NCBI RefSeq assembly: GCF_026151165.2 | Contig: NZ_CP117849.1 | Location: 2,046,001-2,110,000 of the forward strand | DNA from: Cryobacterium sp. SO2 | GTDB lineage: Bacteria; Actinomycetota; Actinomycetes; Actinomycetales; Microbacteriaceae | Direction of reading: 5' to 3' | DNA length: 64,000 bases | Shown: piece after piece, positions 28,133-39,585 of the stretch | Layout of the letters: each line of letters starts with the position of its first letter | How positions within the stretch are numbered: the first letter of the stretch is position 1 | The notes under the pieces: model-generated | Databases searched by the model: none | Told to the model about the DNA's origin: nothing | What the model saw: only the letters and a program-made list of their open reading frames with translations | Made by a program: the position numbers and the translations under genes

Positions 28133-29113
28133 TCAGACGTCGTCGAGGTCGGCGGGGAGGTTCGCGTCGGTTCCAGGGATGCCCAGGTCGACGGCCTTCT
28201 TGTCGGCCATGGCCAGAAGCCGGCGGATCCGGCCGGCGACGGCGTCCTTCGTCATCGGCGGATCGGCGTGGTGGCCGAGTTCGTCGAGGCTGGAATCGCG
28301 GAAGGACAACCGCAGCTCCCCCGCGTACCTGAGGTGCTCGGGGATGTCGTCGCCGAGGATCTCCATGGCCCTGTCGACCCTGGCGCACGCCGCGACGGCT
28401 GCCTGTGCCGAGCGGCGCAGGTTGGCGTCGTCGAAGTTGACCAGGCGGTTGGCCGTTGCCCGCACCTCGCGGCGCTGGCGCAGGGCTTCCCAGTTGAGCA
28501 CGGTCTCCTGCGCGCCCATCTGCACGAGCATCGCGCCGATGGCGTCGCCGTCACGGATCACGACACGGTGCACCCCGCGTACTTCCCTGGCCTTGGCGAC
28601 GATGCCCAGCCGACCGGCCGCGCCGACGATGGCCATCGCGGCCTCGTTGCCCGGGCACACCACTTCCAGGGCCGCCGAGCGGCCGGGGTCGGTGAGCGAG
28701 CCTGTCGCCAGAAACGCACCGCGCCAGACCGCCGCGATCTCATCCTTGGAGCCGGTCGTCAAACGGTTCGGCAGCCCGCGGATGGGGCGGCGCCTGGCGT
28801 CGAGCAGACCGGTCTGCCTCGCCAGGGTCTCTCCGCCGTCGAGTACCCGCACCAGGTAGTGGTTGGTGCGGCGGAGCCCGGACGCCGTGATAACGGTGAC
28901 ATCGCTGCGCACTCCGTAGAGTTCGGCGAGATCTTTCCGCACCCGGCGAGCCAGGAGGGGGGTGTCCAGCTCGGACTCGATCGCGATGCGGCCGGAGATC
29001 ATGTGCAGGCCGCCGGAGAAACGTAGGATCGTCGCCAGTTCGGCCGCGCGGACCGTGGTTTTCGAGACCTCGACGCGTGCTAGTTCATCTTTGACGTCGA
29101 TGGTGAGTGCCAA
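28133..29113 (-). CDS. whiA: Sporulation/cell-division regulator WhiA
   Basis: 326 aa. N-terminal degenerate LAGLIDADG-type domain (ELATILRFSGGLHM, RRVRKDLAELYG), then AFLATGSLTDP, and a C-terminal helix-turn-helix in LRLSFRDSSLDELGHHADPPMTKDAV. It is a DNA-binding regulator linked to division genes. The start appears to be a TTG with little Shine-Dalgarno, so the N-terminus is the least certain part. It follows rapZ directly; the yvcK gene usually found between them is missing. Confidence 0.95.
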   Translation of the reverse strand: MALTIDVKDELARVEVSKTTVRAAELATILRFSGGLHMISGRIAIESELDTPLLARRVRKDLAELYGVRSDVTVITASGLRRTNHYLVRVLDGGETLARQTGLLDARRRPIRGLPNRLTTGSKDEIAAVWRGAFLATGSLTDPGRSAALEVVCPGNEAAMAIVGAAGRLGIVAKAREVRGVHRVVIRDGDAIGAMLVQMGAQETVLNWEALRQRREVRATANRLVNFDDANLRRSAQAAVAACARVDRAMEILGDDIPEHLRYAGELRLSFRDSSLDELGHHADPPMTKDAVAGRIRRLLAMADKKAVDLGIPGTDANLPADLDDV

Positions 29114-29168
29114 TCGTCATGTCCATTCTGTTGTTCGGGCCGGCCATCATGATAGCGGCGGCCTGTTG

Positions 29169-30044
29169 TTATTCTCGTCCGAGGTCGCGGTGCTTGAGGC
29201 TGACCGCGACGCCGGGAAATTCTTGGAGGAGCTTGGCCAGTTCCCGCGCCATGGCGACGGAGCGGTGCTTGCCGCCGGTGCATCCGATGGCGATGGTGGC
29301 GTGGCGCTTGTTCTCGCGCTGGTAGCCGGCCAGGACCGGCCTGATGGCGGCGGCATAGTTGTCGATGAACTCCCGTGCCCCCTCCTGACCGAGAACATAG
29401 TCGCTGACTTCGGGGTCCAGCCCAGTGTGCGGGCGCAGGTCGGGGATCCAGAACGGGTTGGGCAGGAAGCGGGCGTCCGCAACCATGTCCACGTCGGTGG
29501 GGAGCCCGTACTTGAACCCGAAGCTCATCACCGTGAGGTGCAGGCCGGCCGCGTTTTCGGCGGCGAAGCGTTCGGTGATGGTGGTGGCCAGCTGGTGGAT
29601 GTTGAGGTCTGAGGTGTCGATGACGACGTCGCAGGATTCGCGCACGACCGCCAGCCGGGTGCGTTCGGCCGAGATGCCGTCGAGGATGGTGCCTTCGCCC
29701 TGCAGCGGATGTGGGCGCCTGACCGCTTCGAAGCGCCGCACGAGTACGTCGTCGCGGGCCTCGAGGAAGATGACGCGCACCTGGGTGCCGGTGCGGAGCG
29801 CCTGGACGAGTTCTTGGAAGTCGCCGAAGAAGTCCCGGCCGCGGATGTCGACGACGGCGGCGATCTTGGGCAGGCTCGTGCCGGCCCGGCCGACCATGTC
29901 CACGAGGGGGCGGAGCATCTGCGGCGGCAGGTTGTCGACGACGTACCAGCCGAGGTCTTCCAGCGCGTTCGCCACGGTCGATCGTCCGGCGCCGGACATG
30001 CCGGTGACGATGAGCATCTCCTGCTTCTCGGTCTCCGTGCTCAT
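29169..30044 (-). CDS. rapZ: RNase adapter protein RapZ (YvcJ family)
   Basis: 291 aa. N-terminal P-loop GMSGAGRST near residues 15-23, then YVVDNLPPQML; C-terminal domain with FGFKYGLP, RFLPNPFWIP and GCTGGKHRSV. The family binds nucleotides and, in enterobacteria, controls amino-sugar synthesis through RNA; the role in Actinobacteria is less clear. It lies between uvrC and whiA in the conserved actinobacterial order. Confidence 0.94.
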   Translation of the reverse strand: MSTETEKQEMLIVTGMSGAGRSTVANALEDLGWYVVDNLPPQMLRPLVDMVGRAGTSLPKIAAVVDIRGRDFFGDFQELVQALRTGTQVRVIFLEARDDVLVRRFEAVRRPHPLQGEGTILDGISAERTRLAVVRESCDVVIDTSDLNIHQLATTITERFAAENAAGLHLTVMSFGFKYGLPTDVDMVADARFLPNPFWIPDLRPHTGLDPEVSDYVLGQEGAREFIDNYAAAIRPVLAGYQRENKRHATIAIGCTGGKHRSVAMARELAKLLQEFPGVAVSLKHRDLGRE

Positions 30045-30104
30045 GCTGGATTATGCCTTCGGTCGAGGTGGGTGTCTGTCCAGCCTATCGACCGGGCGGC
30101 GACT

Positions 30105-32069
30105 TCAGGCGCGCAGGTGCTGGTGGATGCCCTCTGCGAGGGTCGGTCCGATGCCCCTGATCTCGGCGATCGAGTCGACGGAGGCCTCCCGCAGACGGGT
30201 GACAGAGCCGAAGTGCTGCAGGAGCACCTTGATCCGGGCCGGGCCGAGGCCGGGGATTTCACCGAGAACTGTGTTGATATCGCGCTTGCGCCTGGCCCGT
30301 TGGTGGGTGATCGCGAAGCGGTGAGCCTCGTCGCGGATGCGCTGGATCAGGAACAGGGCGTCGCTGTTGCGCGGCAGGATGACCGGATAGTCGGAGTCCG
30401 GCAGCCAGATCTCCTCGAGACGCTTGGCGATGCCGCACAGGGTGATCCCTTCCACCCCGGACTCGCGCAGCGCCCTGGCCGCCGCGGCGACCTGAGGTTG
30501 GCCGCCGTCGACGATCAGGAGATTGGGCTGGTACCGGAACTTCTTGCGCTTGGCGGCGACCTCAGGGCTGTCGGCGTCGACGGCCGGGCCTGCCGCCGAC
30601 TCATCGGGGGCCGGGTCGACGAGGGGATCGTCTCCATCGGTCAGGGTAATGACGCCGCCCTTCGGCAGCGCCTCCGGGGTGGCGTCATTGGGCACCAGGT
30701 ACGCCAGCCGCCGGGTGAGCACGCGGTAGAGGGAGTCGGTGTCGTCGGTGGACTCGGGAACGCTGAAGCGGCGGTACTCGTCCTTGCGCGGCAGGCCGTC
30801 TTCGAAGACCACCATCGAGGCCACGATGTTCGTTCCGCCCAGGTGCGATGCGTCGTAGCATTCCATCCGCAGCGGAGCGGTCTCCATGCCCAGGGCCTCC
30901 TGGAGGTCCTCGAGGGCCTTGGACCGGGCGACGAAGTCCGAGCTGCGCCGGGTCTTGTAGAGCATCAGCGCCTGTTTGGCGTTCTGCGCCGCGGTGGCGA
31001 GCAGAGCCGCCTTCTCCCCGCGCTGGGCGGCCACGAGACGCACCTTGCGGTGCGCGATCTCGCCGAGCCAGCCCTCGAGAGCGTCGGCGTCGTCCGGCAG
31101 CTCCGGCAGCACGATCTCCCGCGGCGGCACGGCGCCGCCGGTGTACGCGGTCTGCATGGTCGAATCGATGAGTTCGCTCATGGACAGGTCGAGTTCCTTG
31201 TCGACCACCCAGCCGTGCACACCACGGATGCGACCGCCACGCACGATGAACAGCTGCACGGCCGCAGCCAACTCGTCCTGTTCGATCGCGAAGAGGTCGA
31301 TGTCCACGTTGTCGCGCAGCACCACCGCGCTCTTCTCGAGCACCGCTTCGAGCGCCTTGACCTGGTCGCGGCGTCGGGCGGCCAGCTCGTAGTCCTGCGC
31401 GAGCGCGGCATCCTTCATCTGCGCGACGAGGGTGTTGATCAGCTTGCGGTCCTGGCTCCCCATGAAGCTCACGAACTCGTTGACGGTCTTGCGGTGTTCC
31501 TCGATGCCCACCTTGCCGGAGCAGGGGCCGAAGCAACGGCCGATCTGACCGGCGAAGCACGGCTTGCCCGACTGCATGGCGCGTTTGTAGTTGGAGTTGT
31601 TGCAGGTGCGGATCGGGAAGGCCTTGAGCATCAGGTCGATGGTCTCGTGCACGGCCCACACCTTGGGGTACGGGCCGAAGTACCGCGCGCCCTTGATGCC
31701 CGTGGTGCGGGTCACCAGGGCCCGCGGGGCCTCGTCGGCGAGGGTCACCGCGAGGTACGGGTAGGACTTGTCGTCCTTGAACTGCACATTGAACGGCGGA
31801 TCGAACTCGTTGATCCAGGTCCACTCGAGTTGCAGCGCCTCGACTTCGGTGCCGACCGTCGTCCATTCGACGCTCGTCGCCGTGGTCACCATCCGCCGGG
31901 TGCGGTCGTGCAGGCTGCTCAGCGGGGCGAAGTAGTTGCTCAGCCGGGCGCGGAGGTTCTTCGCCTTGCCCACATAGAGCACCCGGCGGGAGGCGTCACG
32001 GAACCTGTAGACCCCGGGTTCGGTGGGGATTTCGCCCGGTTTCGGGCGATAGCTCAACGCATCAGACAT
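30105..32069 (-). CDS. uvrC: Excinuclease ABC subunit C
   Basis: 654 aa. Order: GIY-YIG nuclease domain (GVYRFRDASRRVLYVGKAKNL near residue 20-40, quoted in part), a cysteine-rich stretch CFAGQIGRCFGPCSG, a UVR motif, the RNase-H-like domain (ECYDASHLGG, LLIVDGGQPQV), and paired helix-hairpin-helix motifs at the C-terminus. It makes both incisions around a lesion marked by UvrAB. GGAGG precedes the ATG. It begins 13 bp after uvrA. Confidence 0.96.
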   Translation of the reverse strand: MSDALSYRPKPGEIPTEPGVYRFRDASRRVLYVGKAKNLRARLSNYFAPLSSLHDRTRRMVTTATSVEWTTVGTEVEALQLEWTWINEFDPPFNVQFKDDKSYPYLAVTLADEAPRALVTRTTGIKGARYFGPYPKVWAVHETIDLMLKAFPIRTCNNSNYKRAMQSGKPCFAGQIGRCFGPCSGKVGIEEHRKTVNEFVSFMGSQDRKLINTLVAQMKDAALAQDYELAARRRDQVKALEAVLEKSAVVLRDNVDIDLFAIEQDELAAAVQLFIVRGGRIRGVHGWVVDKELDLSMSELIDSTMQTAYTGGAVPPREIVLPELPDDADALEGWLGEIAHRKVRLVAAQRGEKAALLATAAQNAKQALMLYKTRRSSDFVARSKALEDLQEALGMETAPLRMECYDASHLGGTNIVASMVVFEDGLPRKDEYRRFSVPESTDDTDSLYRVLTRRLAYLVPNDATPEALPKGGVITLTDGDDPLVDPAPDESAAGPAVDADSPEVAAKRKKFRYQPNLLIVDGGQPQVAAAARALRESGVEGITLCGIAKRLEEIWLPDSDYPVILPRNSDALFLIQRIRDEAHRFAITHQRARRKRDINTVLGEIPGLGPARIKVLLQHFGSVTRLREASVDSIAEIRGIGPTLAEGIHQHLRA

Positions 32070-32082
32070 GGTCTTCCTCCGC

Positions 32083-34950
<2,868 letters not shown>

Positions 34951-34956
34951 CATTCG

Positions 34957-34978
34957 AGTCTATGCAGTGCCACCGACA
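34957..34978 (-). promoter_or_regulatory. PafBC-type (RecA-independent) DNA-damage promoter of uvrA
   Basis: On the minus strand: TGTCGGTG (34978-34971), 8 nt, TAGACT (34962-34957). This matches exactly the mycobacterial RecA-NDp consensus TGTCRGTG-N8-TAnnnT bound under PafBC control. The uvrB gene has the same element with the same spacing. Confidence 0.85.
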
Positions 34979-35032
34979 CTGCTGTGCCACCGGGAGCCGC
35001 ACTGGGAGCCGCCGGCGCGGCTCCCGGCGCGG

Positions 35033-37096
35033 TTAGCCCAGGTGGCCGGCCTTCTCCATTTGGCGCAGCTCCCGCTTGAGTTCGGAGACCTCGTCACGCA
35101 GTCGGGCGGCGAGCTCGAACTTGAGCTCACCGGCGGCCTCGAGCATCTGTCCGTTGAGATCGGCGATGATCGACTCGAGGTCGTTGGCCCCGTTGGCGGC
35201 CAGGCCTTTCCGCATCGACGGCGTGGGGCTGCGGCGCCGGGCGTCGCGGCCGGCAAGCAGCTCGGCGGTGTCGGCCTCCTCGCGGGCGAGGACGTCGGTA
35301 ATGTCGGCAATCCGTTTGCGCAGCGGGGTCGGGTCGATGCCGTGCAGGGTGTTGTACTCGACCTGCTTCTCCCGGCGACGGTCGGTCTCGTCGATGGCCC
35401 TGGCCATCGAGTCGGTGATCCGGTCGGCGTACATGTGCACCTCTCCGGACACGTTGCGGGCGGCACGGCCGATGGTCTGGATCAGCGATGTCGACGACCG
35501 CAGGAAGCCTTCCTTGTCGGCGTCCAGAATCGCCACCAGGGAGACCTCGGGCAGGTCGAGGCCCTCGCGCAGCAGGTTGATGCCCACCAGCACGTCATAC
35601 AGTCCCTGGCGCAGCTCGGTGAGCAGCTCCACCCGCCGCAGCGTGTCGACGTCGGAGTGGAGATAACGTACCCGCACGCCGGCCTCGGTGAGGAAGTCGG
35701 TGAGTTCCTCGGCCATCTTCTTGGTCAGGGTGGTCACGAGCACACGCTCGTTGCGGTCCACCCGCAGGTGGATCTGCTCGAGCAGGTCGTCGATCTGGCC
35801 GGCGGAGGGCTTCACCACGATCTGCGGGTCGATCAGGCCGGTCGGGCGGATGATCTGCTCGACGATGCCATCGGCGATGCCCATTTCGTACTTACCCGGC
35901 GTGGCCGACAGGTACACGGTCTGGCCGACGCGGCCCTTGAACTCGTTCCACTTCAGCGGCCGGTTGTCCAGAGCGCTGGGCAGCCGGAAGCCATGCTCGA
36001 CGAGGGTGCGCTTGCGCGAGGAATCCCCCTCGTACATGGCGCCGATCTGCGGCACGGTCACGTGCGACTCATCGATAACCACGAGGAAGTCGTCGGGAAA
36101 GTAGTCGAGCAGACATTTTCCTGCTTCCCCGGCGCCTCGACCGTCGATGTGCCGGGAATAGTTCTCGATGCCCGAGCAGAAACCGATCTGCTCCATCATC
36201 TCGAGGTCGAAGTTGGTGCGCATGCGCAGCCGCTGGGCCTCCAGAAGCTTGCCCTCGCGCTCCAGCTGACCCAGGCGCTCGGCCAGTTCCTCCTGGATCG
36301 TTCCCATTGCCCGCTGCATGACGTCGGTGCTGGCCACGTAGTGCGACCCAGGGAACACCGAGACGGCATCGAGCTTCTTCACAACGTCGCCGGTGAGCGG
36401 ATGCAGGCTGTACAGCGCTTCGATCTCGTCGCCGAACATCTCGATGCGGATGGCGAGCTCTTCGTACATCGGGATGATCTCGATGGTGTCGCCGCGCACC
36501 CTGAAGTGACCGCGGGAGAAGTCAATGTCGTTGCGTTGGTACTGCATGGCGACGAACTTGCGGATCAACCAGTCTCGGTCCACTTTCTGGCCCACCTGGA
36601 GGGCCACCATGGCCTCGAGATAGCCTTCCGGCGTGCCGAGGCCGTAGATGCAGGAGACCGTGGACACGACGATGACGTCCCGCCGGCTGAGCAGCGAGGT
36701 GGTGGTCGAGTGCCGCAGCCGCTCGACCTCCTCGTTGATCGAGGAGTCCTTCTCGATGAAGGTGTCGGTCTGCGGCACATACGCCTCAGGCTGGTAATAG
36801 TCGTAGTACGAGACGAAGTACTCGACGGCGTTGTTGGGCATCAGCTCACGGAACTCGTTGACGAGCTGCGCGGCCAGGGTCTTGTTGTGCGCGAGCACCA
36901 GTGTGGGCCGTTGCACCTGCTCGATGAGCCAGGCCGTGGTGGCCGACTTGCCTGTGCCGGTGGCGCCGAGCAGCACGATATCGGTTTCGCCGGCATTGAT
37001 GCGGCCGGTGAGCTCGGCGATCGCGGCGGGCTGGTCGCCGCTGGGGGTGTACTCGCTCACCACCTCGAACGGGTGAACGGCGCGGGTGGGTTCCAT
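35033..37096 (-). CDS. uvrB: Excinuclease ABC subunit B
   Basis: 687 aa. Helicase-like protein: Walker A GATGTGKSATT near residue 46, the beta-hairpin region YYDYYQPEAYVPQTDTFIEK, DEXX-type DESHVT, motif V/VI IQTIGRAARN, and a C-terminal UVR domain that contacts UvrC. It verifies damage after UvrA. The ATG has no Shine-Dalgarno but sits 6 nt after TAGACT, suggesting a leaderless mRNA. The promoter is embedded in the last codons of coaE. Confidence 0.97.
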   Translation of the reverse strand: MEPTRAVHPFEVVSEYTPSGDQPAAIAELTGRINAGETDIVLLGATGTGKSATTAWLIEQVQRPTLVLAHNKTLAAQLVNEFRELMPNNAVEYFVSYYDYYQPEAYVPQTDTFIEKDSSINEEVERLRHSTTTSLLSRRDVIVVSTVSCIYGLGTPEGYLEAMVALQVGQKVDRDWLIRKFVAMQYQRNDIDFSRGHFRVRGDTIEIIPMYEELAIRIEMFGDEIEALYSLHPLTGDVVKKLDAVSVFPGSHYVASTDVMQRAMGTIQEELAERLGQLEREGKLLEAQRLRMRTNFDLEMMEQIGFCSGIENYSRHIDGRGAGEAGKCLLDYFPDDFLVVIDESHVTVPQIGAMYEGDSSRKRTLVEHGFRLPSALDNRPLKWNEFKGRVGQTVYLSATPGKYEMGIADGIVEQIIRPTGLIDPQIVVKPSAGQIDDLLEQIHLRVDRNERVLVTTLTKKMAEELTDFLTEAGVRVRYLHSDVDTLRRVELLTELRQGLYDVLVGINLLREGLDLPEVSLVAILDADKEGFLRSSTSLIQTIGRAARNVSGEVHMYADRITDSMARAIDETDRRREKQVEYNTLHGIDPTPLRKRIADITDVLAREEADTAELLAGRDARRRSPTPSMRKGLAANGANDLESIIADLNGQMLEAAGELKFELAARLRDEVSELKRELRQMEKAGHLG

Positions 37097-37102
37097 GCTT
37101 CC

Positions 37103-37124
37103 AGTCTAAGGAGCCCCACCGACA
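37103..37124 (-). promoter_or_regulatory. PafBC-type (RecA-independent) DNA-damage promoter of uvrB
   Basis: On the minus strand: TGTCGGTG (37124-37117), 8 nt, TAGACT (37108-37103), 6 nt, ATG. It matches the RecA-NDp consensus exactly. The upstream box encodes part of the CoaE C-terminus (SVGG), and the TAG of TAGACT is the coaE stop codon. Confidence 0.85.
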
Positions 37125-37750
37125 CTGGTGTCGGAGTGGGCGCCGAGCTGGTGCGCGCTGAGCCGATCGGTCCAGAGCCTGTCGACCTGGCCGAGGGTGT
37201 CGTCGAGGGACCCCATCGAGTCGATGACCACGTCGGCGACCGCGAGGCGGTCAGCGTCACCGGCCTGGGCGCCGATGCGGCTGCGGGCGTCAGCCTCCGG
37301 CATGCCGCGCAGCTCGACCATGCGTGCAACCCGGGTTTCGGCGTCGGCGTGTACCACCACGATCAGGTCGAAGGGGTGGCCGACGGAGGCCTCCACCAGC
37401 AGGGGCACGTCGTAGACCACCACGGCATGCGGGTCGGTCCGTTCAGCGGCGGCGATGGCCGCGCTCGAGAGAGCGCGCACGGCAGGGTGCACCACCTTGT
37501 TGAGCACACTGAGTGCGGCGGGGTTGCCGAACACGATCGAGCCCAGCCTGGCGCGGTTGAGGCTGCCGTCGTCGGCGATGACCTCGTCGCCGAAGATCTC
37601 GCCGATGCGGGCCAACGCATCCGTGCCCGGCGCGACGGCGGCGCGGGCGAGCTGATCGGCGTCGATCACCACGGCTCCGTGCTCGGCGAATCGCTTCGCC
37701 ACCGTGCTTTTCCCCGATGCGATCCCGCCGGTCAACCCAATCAAGTACAC
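37106..37750 (-). CDS. coaE: Dephospho-CoA kinase
   Basis: 214 aa. P-loop GGIASGKST at residues 8-16, then DADQLAR and VVYDVPLLVE, the family lid and substrate motifs. It phosphorylates dephospho-CoA in the last step of CoA synthesis. The GTG start follows a TAGCAT hexamer by 6 nt with no ribosome binding site, so it is probably leaderless. Its 3' end contains the uvrB promoter. Confidence 0.95.
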   Translation of the reverse strand: MYLIGLTGGIASGKSTVAKRFAEHGAVVIDADQLARAAVAPGTDALARIGEIFGDEVIADDGSLNRARLGSIVFGNPAALSVLNKVVHPAVRALSSAAIAAAERTDPHAVVVYDVPLLVEASVGHPFDLIVVVHADAETRVARMVELRGMPEADARSRIGAQAGDADRLAVADVVIDSMGSLDDTLGQVDRLWTDRLSAHQLGAHSDTSVGGAP

Positions 37751-37756
37751 GCCCCC

Positions 37757-37762
37757 ATGCTA
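37757..37762 (-). promoter_or_regulatory. -10 element of coaE (leaderless promoter candidate)
   Basis: TAGCAT ends 6 nt before the coaE GTG; the intervening GGGGGC is G-rich but too close to act as a Shine-Dalgarno. Confidence 0.45.
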
Positions 37763-37768
37763 GAACCT

Positions 37769-37829
37769 CGCGAGCCGTGAGTTTGACCCCGAAGATTCCG
37801 ATTCTTCGGGGTTCAGCTCACGGCTCGCG
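37769..37829 (-). other. Long imperfect hairpin between rpsA and coaE
   Basis: Outer 13-bp arms CGCGAGCCGTGAG / CTCACGGCTCGCG (37769-37781, 37817-37829) and inner 9-bp arms CCCCGAAGA / TCTTCGGGG with a 5-nt internal loop. It sits just upstream of the coaE -10. It could be a second terminator for rpsA or an RNA element; no T-tract follows. Confidence 0.55.
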
Positions 37830-37842
37830 GGCGGGGTTAACC

Positions 37843-37877
37843 GGAACAGGCCGGGCCCCAGTGGGGTCCGGCCTGTT
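37843..37877 (-). terminator. Terminator of rpsA
   Basis: GAACAGGCCGGGCCCC and GGGGTCCGGCCTGTTC form a 16-bp stem (one G-U pair) around AGT, 31 bp after the rpsA stop. Confidence 0.75.
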
Positions 37878-37907
37878 CGTGTCCCGGCCGAAGCCGGGAA
37901 GGTGTTC

Positions 37908-39365
37908 CTAGTTGTTGCTGGACAGCTTCTCGCGCAGGGCGGCAAGCGCCTCGTCGTCGGCGAGGGTGCCGGCTCCGGCGGTCTCGCTGGAGAACGAGTT
38001 GCCAGCGGCGGACGCGACATCGCCGGGGGCGATGATCTCGTCGTTCGCGGATGCGACCTGCTTCTTGTGAGCTTCCCAGCGAGCCTGGGCTGCAGCGTAG
38101 TCCTGCTCCCACTTCTCGCGCTGGGTCTCGAAGCCTTCGCGCCACTCGTTGGTCTCCGGGTCGAAGCCCTCGGGGTACTTGTAGTTGCCCTGGTCGTCGT
38201 ACTCAGTGAGCATTCCGTAGAGTGCCGGGTCGAACTCGGTGCCCTCGGGGTCGACACCATCGTTGGCCTGCTTGAGGCTCAGCGAGATGCGGCGACGCTC
38301 GAGGTCGATGTCGATGACCTTGACGAACACCTCGTCGCCGACGGAGACAACCTGCTCGGCGAGCTCAACGTGCTTGCCGGAGAGCTCGGAGATGTGCACC
38401 AGGCCCTCGATGCCCTCTGCAACGCGAACGAACGCGCCGAAGGGGACGAGCTTGGTGACCTTACCCGGTGCAACCTGGCCGATGGCGTGGGTGCGGGCGA
38501 AGACCTGCCACGGGTCTTCCTGCGTCGCCTTGAGGGACAGGGAGACGCGCTCGCGGTCCAGGTCGACCTCGAGGATCTCGACGGTGACTTCCTGACCGAC
38601 CTCGACGACCTCGCTGGCGTGCTCGATGTGCTTCCAGCTGAGCTCGGAGACGTGAACCAGACCGTCAACGCCACCCAGGTCGACGAACGCACCGAAGTTG
38701 ACGATCGACGAGACGACGCCCTTGCGGACCTGTCCCTTCTGGAGGTTGTTGAGGAAGGTGGTGCGGCTCTCGGACTGAGTCTGCTCGAGCAGCGCGCGAC
38801 GCGACAGGACCACGTTGTTGCGGTTCTTGTCGAGTTCGAGGATCTTGGCCTCGATCTCCTGGCCCAGGTACGGGGTCAGGTCGCGGACACGGCGAAGCTC
38901 GATGAGCGACGCGGGCAGGAAGCCACGCAGGCCGATGTCGACGATGAGGCCGCCCTTGACGACCTCGATGACCGAACCGGTGACGACTCCGTCGGATTCC
39001 TTGATCTTCTCGACGTCGCCCCATGCACGCTCGTACTGAGCGCGCTTCTTCGACAGGATGAGACGGCCTTCTTTGTCTTCCTTCTGAAGAACGAGTGCCT
39101 CGACCAGGTCGCCGACCTTGACGACCTCAGAGGGGTCGACGTCGTGCTTGATGGAGAGCTCGCGGGAGGGGATGACACCCTCGGTCTTGTAGCCGACGTC
39201 GAGGAGGACCTCGTCGCGGTCGATCTTCACAACGGTGCCCTCGATGAGGTCGCCGTCGTTGAAGAATTTCAGAGTCTTTTCGACCGCGGCAAGGAAGTCT
39301 TCAGCAGATCCGATGTCGTTGATGGCGACCTGCTTGGGTGCCCGTTCGGTCGTTGCGATTGTCAT
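37908..39365 (-). CDS. rpsA: 30S ribosomal protein S1
   Basis: 485 aa with four S1 RNA-binding repeats, at roughly residues 35-105, 122-190, 208-277 and 294-365; the third and fourth contain NFGAFVDLGGVDGLVHVSELSW and PFGAFVRVAEGIEGLVHISE (quoted in part). The C-terminal about 110 residues are acidic and low in structure. It binds mRNA at the 30S subunit. The start MTIATTERAPKQVAIND is typical of Actinobacteria. Confidence 0.97.
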   Translation of the reverse strand: MTIATTERAPKQVAINDIGSAEDFLAAVEKTLKFFNDGDLIEGTVVKIDRDEVLLDVGYKTEGVIPSRELSIKHDVDPSEVVKVGDLVEALVLQKEDKEGRLILSKKRAQYERAWGDVEKIKESDGVVTGSVIEVVKGGLIVDIGLRGFLPASLIELRRVRDLTPYLGQEIEAKILELDKNRNNVVLSRRALLEQTQSESRTTFLNNLQKGQVRKGVVSSIVNFGAFVDLGGVDGLVHVSELSWKHIEHASEVVEVGQEVTVEILEVDLDRERVSLSLKATQEDPWQVFARTHAIGQVAPGKVTKLVPFGAFVRVAEGIEGLVHISELSGKHVELAEQVVSVGDEVFVKVIDIDLERRRISLSLKQANDGVDPEGTEFDPALYGMLTEYDDQGNYKYPEGFDPETNEWREGFETQREKWEQDYAAAQARWEAHKKQVASANDEIIAPGDVASAAGNSFSSETAGAGTLADDEALAALREKLSSNN

Positions 39366-39585
39366 GTAGTAGTTGCTCCAGGATGGACATATTCGGGCCA
39401 GAAGGGAGGGACGTGCGATCTAAGTTCAAGTTCCGCGACTGGCAACGGCTAATTCGTCACAAGCGTGACAGTAAAGCTTAGCTGTTTCCGGGCGCCCCGG
39501 GCAACCCGCCCGACGGCGTATGTCGCGGTGAACCCGAACCGCGCGATGCGTTGATCGCAGCGGGCCGGGGACGGGAGTGCGCCGG
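39366..39585 (-). promoter_or_regulatory. rpsA upstream region
   Basis: This 220-bp gap must hold the rpsA promoter. A perfect palindrome GTCAC-AAGC-GTGAC lies at 39456-39469. I cannot assign it to a known regulator. No gene is supported in the gap. Confidence 0.4.

Noticed and set aside
34967..37780. 937-aa open frame on the plus strand opposite uvrB and coaE
   Set aside because: Same antisense artefact; it spans two clear genes and their promoters.
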